From Rubrobacter sp. (lineage in GTDB: Bacteria; Actinomycetota; Rubrobacteria; Rubrobacterales; Rubrobacteraceae): 14,206 bases of DNA. Shown here piece by piece: positions 11,184 to 14,206 of the stretch. Below the pieces are notes generated by a model. That model was not told where the DNA came from. It worked only from the letters and a program-made list of their open reading frames with translations, and ran no database searches. Made by a program: the position numbers and the translations under genes. Location: NCBI GenBank assembly GCA_016781885.1, contig JADDPM010000004.1:16240-30445 (forward strand). Direction: 5' to 3'. The stretch's first letter is position 1; each line of letters begins with the position of its first letter.

Positions 11184-11969
11184 TCATTCAGAGTCGGTAT
11201 TAGGTTGGTTTCCCTTGGGAAAGACCAATTTCTGGACATTCAATATACTTACCAGCATATCGATCGAGTCTTGCGTCACATCACCTATCAGCTCGATACG
11301 AGCCTCACTTCTCTCAGATGTTTTTAGCTGTAGGACTGTTACGGGAGTAGGCGTGGCCTGCTTCTTAGCGACTAAGCCCCCGATAAGGGTAGGATTGACA
11401 GGATCAGACTCAGACGTTTGTACATCCTGCGTAGTTCGCTCTCGTGCAGGCTGCACGGGTGGCTCCACTTTCGGTTGATCTTCGCCTTCAACCTCAGCGT
11501 AATCCGCTATTTCTTTTGATACAAATTTTAGGGTGTCGCGGTATACACGGATAACTTCGTTCGTTGTCTTGGGGTTGAAGCCCCTCGTAATCAAAAAATG
11601 ACGCAGGTTCTTGTCGTTTGGTGGCTCATTCCGGTACTTGTCGTACAACTCCGCGAACAATATGGGCCGGAATGCCACCCTACGCACGGCAGCAGCGCGC
11701 TCGATATCTGAAGGAGCCAGCTCGATAATTGCCACCGCATCATCGCTGACCTTGAACCCGTCGCCGTCACGCTGCAAAAGACCGTACTTTTTGAGAGCCG
11801 AAAGTACACCCCTGGAGGTACCATTCAGGGTGTTGTAGCCTAGGTCTTCAGCAATGTGTTCGTCGCTTGCTGGTTGCCTGCCCTCCTCTTCGTATACTTG
11901 AGCGACCCGCTCGATCGCATCAGGCAGGCTGAGTCGCGGATAGTTCGGGCTCCGGGTTTTATTAACTAT
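11184..11969 (-). CDS. winged-helix-like hypothetical protein with apparent ATA start
   Basis: A 261-residue reading, if started at the ATA codon 11969-11967. It begins VNKTRSPNYPRLSLPDAIER, then RQPASDEHIAEDLGYNT, NGTSRGVLSALKKYGLLQRD and GDGFKVSDDAV: a wHTH-like unit. An Ile/Tyr-rich helical segment (RPILFAELYDKYRNEPPNDK) follows, then a disordered Pro/Gln/Glu linker and a final conserved-looking stretch (ARIELIGDVTQDSIDMLVSI). The KTRSPNYP start recalls a widespread family of unknown function; I know of no assigned role. No ATG, GTG or TTG occurs in frame until TTG 11777, which would delete the wHTH. AGGCGG lies 7 bases upstream of the ATA. Composition is lower in GC than in the core genes. 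The stop lies 12 bases from the convergent transposase stop. Confidence 0.72.
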   Translation of the reverse strand: MVNKTRSPNYPRLSLPDAIERVAQVYEEEGRQPASDEHIAEDLGYNTLNGTSRGVLSALKKYGLLQRDGDGFKVSDDAVAIIELAPSDIERAAAVRRVAFRPILFAELYDKYRNEPPNDKNLRHFLITRGFNPKTTNEVIRVYRDTLKFVSKEIADYAEVEGEDQPKVEPPVQPARERTTQDVQTSESDPVNPTLIGGLVAKKQATPTPVTVLQLKTSERSEARIELIGDVTQDSIDMLVSILNVQKLVFPKGNQPNTDSE

Positions 11970-11997
11970 CGTTTACCGCCTGTGTTCACGCAACGGA

Positions 11998-12575
11998 GGA
12001 TAAGCTTGCCCAGAGCGAGCAAGTGCATAGCCTCTAGCTCGCGGGCCGAAAGCTTCACCTCGTACGCTTCCTGGAGTGGCACGCGGGGTTCCGAAACAAC
12101 TCGGGAAGAAGAGAAATGTCCGGCTCAGATATTAGCTCCCCAGAGAGGTGGCGAAGCAGTTGCGCGGCGAACTTCTCGGCCCTGTTTCGCTCGATCACGT
12201 CGCGCACGATGGCCAGCACGTACGGGCCGCCGCGCTCGTCCGACGCTACGGGACTCAAGGACACCGTTTCACTCAAATTTCCGTCTCGTCTTGGCCATTA
12301 CCGGTAGGTCAAGAAGCCTGTTTGCCTCTATATAGGGGGCCCTGCCCGTATCGTGGTAACAGGCCATCCCCGCCTGATGCTGGGCCTTGAAGCGCTCGGG
12401 CGCCAGAGACGCTCGACGCACCTACCATTAAGCGCCTCTGAAGGTGAGTGTCCAAAAATGCCTATTGCCAGCCAACTCCAGCGGACTATGCGCTGGGCCT
12501 TTGCATCCGCGGCGACGACCACGTCGCGGATCACCTCAAAGAGCTTGGCGAATCCCAAACCTTCTGGATGAAGGT
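11998..12575 (-). pseudogene. PAS-LuxR regulator pseudogene with several frameshifts
   Basis: Reading the minus strand downwards: GFAKLFEVIRDVVVAADAKA, IVRW, IFGHSPSEALNGR (first half of a PAS domain, 12570-12410); shift; ERFKAQHQAGMACYHDTGRA then PYIEANRLLDLPVMAKTRRK (12400-12270); shift; SETVSLSPVASDERGGPYVL and AIVRDVIERNRAEKF (PAC end, to about 12090), then GELISEPDISLLPELFRNP; shift; VPLQEAYEVKLSARELEAMH and LLALGKL, the first helix of a LuxR-type HTH. Homology stops near 11998. The order PAS then LuxR fits a one-component or response regulator. At least three frameshifts and loss of most of the HTH make it a clear pseudogene. Upstream, AAAGGAGG at 12581-12588 may be its old ribosome binding site. 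Confidence 0.82.
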
Positions 12576-12597
12576 GCTCGCCTCCTTTCTTCTTCTC

Positions 12598-12635
12598 CCA
12601 AAACAAAACCGGCCACCTTTCTCTGGTAGCCGGTT
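12598..12635 (-). terminator. Rho-independent terminator on the minus strand
   Basis: AACCGGCTACC (12635-12625, minus) pairs with GGTGGCCGGTT (12617-12607) with a single mismatch and a 7-base loop. It is followed on the minus strand by TTTTGTTTTGG. It would end transcription coming from the PIN-like remnant side before the PAS-LuxR pseudogene. No T-run follows on the plus strand. Confidence 0.75.
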
Positions 12636-12846
12636 GCACCACTGGCTCCGCTCCCCCCGAGTGCCCATCGTTAGGGACGAACTTCTTAGCCTCTACTCCA
12701 CCAACTTCTGGAGAAGGATATATTGTGTCAGAAGTCGCGTCAAACCTTAGACATAATATATCTCTAGCAGGTGACAAAATACCAATATGTCGCACAGTTT
12801 GAGGTGGATGCCGGGCATGAAGTCCTGGTGATCAAGCCGTAGAGCC

Positions 12847-12950
12847 TTATACTACGAGTTTCGGAGCCAAGAGTAAGAGCGCATCTTCACCGCCAGTACT
12901 TCGGCGAGCAAGGCAACGAATGCTGAGGAATCGACGAGTAAAAGCCAACT
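12847..12950 (-). pseudogene. possible PIN-domain (VapC-like) toxin remnant
   Basis: On the minus strand LLLVDSSAFVALLAE has the first-Asp motif and the start typical of PIN ribonucleases. In the next frame follows GEDALLLLAPKLVV, which matches the LLAPxLLxYEV part of VapC-type toxins, and then a stop. The two pieces are in different frames and the rest of the domain is missing, so at most a fragment remains. The match is short, and chance is not excluded. Confidence 0.4.
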
Positions 12951-13142
12951 TAGTACGTGAAACCTGTACTGGCAAGCCTTCAATGTGTTAAGACCTTTCT
13001 GCCAGCGGGAGCTACATAAGGCTATTTCTAAATTCTTACGGCATATTAGTCGACCAACGTCCATACCAGTCCGAAAACAGAGGCTGTACTTATTAGATAT
13101 GTCTAAAATTGCCTCTATATACCTTTATTTGTCGTGAAGAAA

Positions 13143-13172
13143 TTGACTTTGGCTAATATAAAAAGTTATTAT
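13143..13172 (+). promoter_or_regulatory. candidate promoter for the PAS-GGDEF gene
   Basis: TTGACT (13143-13148) and TATTAT (13167-13172) are spaced 18 bases apart in an AT-rich stretch. Transcription would start near 13180, about 150-180 bases before the GTG start, leaving a long leader that includes the tandem repeat at 13240-13271. AT-richness makes chance matches more likely here than at the tRNA promoter. Confidence 0.5.
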
Positions 13173-13239
13173 TAATGCGAGTCCAGCGCCTCGAAGGCGA
13201 GCGGTTGCTAGGAGCGGGAGAATAAACAAGAACAGAAAT

Positions 13240-13271
13240 ATTCCGCTAAGGAGAAATTCCGCTAAGGAGAA
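13240..13271 (+). repeat. tandem duplication of 16 bp, ATTCCGCTAAGGAGAA
   Basis: Two perfect, directly adjacent copies (13240-13255 and 13256-13271). Each contains AAGGAG, a good Shine-Dalgarno core, yet no start codon follows at proper spacing. It lies in the leader of the PAS-GGDEF gene and could be a recent slippage duplication or a binding site. Confidence 0.85.
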
Positions 13272-13357
13272 GACCGTCCCGCGGTTCGAGTTACGAGCGA
13301 GAACTGGAACCCTCTGAAGCAGTCCCGGCGGTGAATATATTCCGAAAAGAGCCCGAC

Positions 13358-14206
13358 GTGAGCAAACAGCTGCTAAGAAGGACCTTTGAAAAGGCAGCCG
13401 TAGGCATGATGATTAAGGACGCCGAAGATCGGACCTGGGAGAGCAACTCGGCGCTCAGGAGGATGCTCGGCTACGACGAAGAGGAGTTCTACGGCACGGC
13501 TGGTTCCAACTTCACCCTCCCCGAGGACGAAGAGCAGGACGCGGACCTCTATAGAGAGCTGGTGCGTGGCGAGCGCCAGAGTTTCCAGCTGGAGAAGCGC
13601 TACGTCCGCAAGGACGGGAGCGTCATGTGGGGTCGGCTTTCGGCCTTCCTTGTCGAAGGGAGTGAAGGCGAGCCGGCGTTCGCTTTAGGCGTGGTCGAGG
13701 ACATCGACGAGTGCAGGAGGGCAGAGGAGGACTTGCGTATCTCGGAGAGACGATTCAAGACGGTGATCGAGCAGTCTCCCCTTTCGATCCACGTCTTCGA
13801 ACCCGAAGGACGCTCCGTGGCGGCCAACTCTTCCTGGAACGAGCTGTGGAACCTCGAGGGAGGGGAAGAGCCGGAGGGCCGCGACATCTTCAAGGACGAG
13901 CAGCTACGAGCCACAGGACTCGTAGAGTACATCGAAAAAAGCATAAAGGAGGGTATCGCGGTGGCCACGCCGCCACTTTTGTACGACCCGGCGAAGACTG
14001 GCCGCGAGGGTCGCAAGAAGTGGATCAAAGCTTCTATATACCCGGTAAGGGACGAGGAGAGGCGTGTTTCCGAGATGACTCTCGTGATCGAGGACATGAC
14101 CGAGCGTAAGGCGCTCGAGGATGAGCTCGCCTACCGGGCGTTCCACGACCCGCTGACCGGCTTGCCGAACCGGGCTCTGTTCCTGGATCGACTGGAGCGT
14201 ACGTTG
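13358..14206 (+). CDS. PAS-PAS-GGDEF signalling protein (diguanylate cyclase type), 3' end outside the window
   Basis: 283 residues are visible. PAS 1 spans about residues 5-115 (FEKAAVGMMIKDAEDRTWES ... RKDGSVMWGRLSAF ... VVEDIDECRRAEEDLRISE). PAS 2 spans about 120-247 (FKTVIEQSPLSIHVFEPEGR ... LVIEDMTERKALEDEL). The GGDEF domain then begins with YRAFHDPLTGLPNRALFLDR, the standard lead-in of diguanylate cyclases; its catalytic GG(D/E)EF motif, and any EAL domain, lie beyond the window. It probably makes or senses c-di-GMP in response to a PAS-bound signal in the cytosol; no membrane segment is seen. GTG 13358 fits the usual start of the PAS helix. GTG 13331 is in frame and nearly as good; the ribosome binding sites of both are weak. 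Codon use is typical of the GC-rich core. Confidence 0.9.
   Translation, partial: MSKQLLRRTFEKAAVGMMIKDAEDRTWESNSALRRMLGYDEEEFYGTAGSNFTLPEDEEQDADLYRELVRGERQSFQLEKRYVRKDGSVMWGRLSAFLVEGSEGEPAFALGVVEDIDECRRAEEDLRISERRFKTVIEQSPLSIHVFEPEGRSVAANSSWNELWNLEGGEEPEGRDIFKDEQLRATGLVEYIEKSIKEGIAVATPPLLYDPAKTGREGRKKWIKASIYPVRDEERRVSEMTLVIEDMTERKALEDELAYRAFHDPLTGLPNRALFLDRLERTL

Larger units (their letters stand above)
12951..13330. other. AT-richer intergenic region without a recognisable gene
   Basis: No convincing coding frame was found on either strand; the open frames present are short with no family signal. The base composition is lower in GC than in the flanking core genes. It holds the candidate promoter and the tandem 16-bp repeat upstream of the PAS-GGDEF gene, listed separately, and a loose inverted repeat (AGAGGC / GCCTCT near 13080-13125). 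Confidence 0.55.

Noticed and set aside
11172..12794. TGTGCGACA at 11172-11180 and its complement TGTCGCACA near 12786 as IS ends
   Set aside because: Only 9 bases match, the flanks differ, and the enclosed DNA is not a transposon; probably chance.
12772..12842. Plus-strand frame VTKYQYVAQFEVDAGHEVLVIKP
   Set aside because: Looks faintly protein-like but has no ribosome binding site or homology I can name, and overlaps the decayed minus-strand region; too short to support.
13411..13425. ATTAAGGACGCC in the PAS gene as an extra iteron
   Set aside because: Two differences from the 13-mer, encodes part of the PAS domain (MIKDAED) and lies far from the array; coincidental.

Overview
The window looks like a chromosomal segment of a high-GC Gram-positive bacterium, most likely an actinobacterium and perhaps Rubrobacter-like. 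This is inferred from the GC-rich codons, frequent GTG/TTG starts, strong purine-rich ribosome binding sites, the obg-nadD-rsfS gene order and the flavour of the IS630 and PAS proteins. No taxonomic search was possible.

Left part (1-2860) is core chromosome: the 3' portion of obg, then nadD and rsfS packed as one operon, then a tRNA-Ala(GGC) gene with a textbook promoter and encoded CCA, then a small membrane-anchored helix-hairpin-helix (ComEA-like) protein.

Middle part (about 2918-10545) is an accessory element, all on the + strand. It opens with a lower-GC gene of unknown function (zinc ribbon at the N-terminus). A tightly overlapping replication-type operon follows: a MerR-like wHTH protein, a 58-aa small protein, an SSB-like protein with an acidic DDIPF tip, a large PrimPol-helicase, a TubC-docking-like zinc protein, a PD-(D/E)XK nuclease, and about ten small phage-type proteins, several with zinc-binding Cys clusters. 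The 3' end of the PrimPol-helicase gene carries nine copies (six perfect) of a 13-bp repeat, ATTAAGGATGCCA, in both orientations and in more than one reading frame. It therefore looks like an iteron array, that is, a probable replication origin inside the replication gene. No integrase, capsid, portal or terminase gene is visible, so the element is either a satellite or plasmid-like unit or a truncated prophage.

Right part (10546-13330) is a decay zone. A 5'-truncated, frameshifted IS630-type transposase cuts off the operon. It converges on a minus-strand winged-helix-like gene whose conserved N-terminus starts at an ATA codon. Next to that lies a minus-strand PAS-LuxR regulator pseudogene broken by several frameshifts and missing most of its HTH, then a minus-strand terminator, a probable PIN-domain toxin remnant, and several hundred bases without a gene.

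Right edge (13358-14206): an intact but window-truncated PAS-PAS-GGDEF diguanylate cyclase-type signalling protein, preceded by a tandem 16-bp duplication and a candidate promoter.
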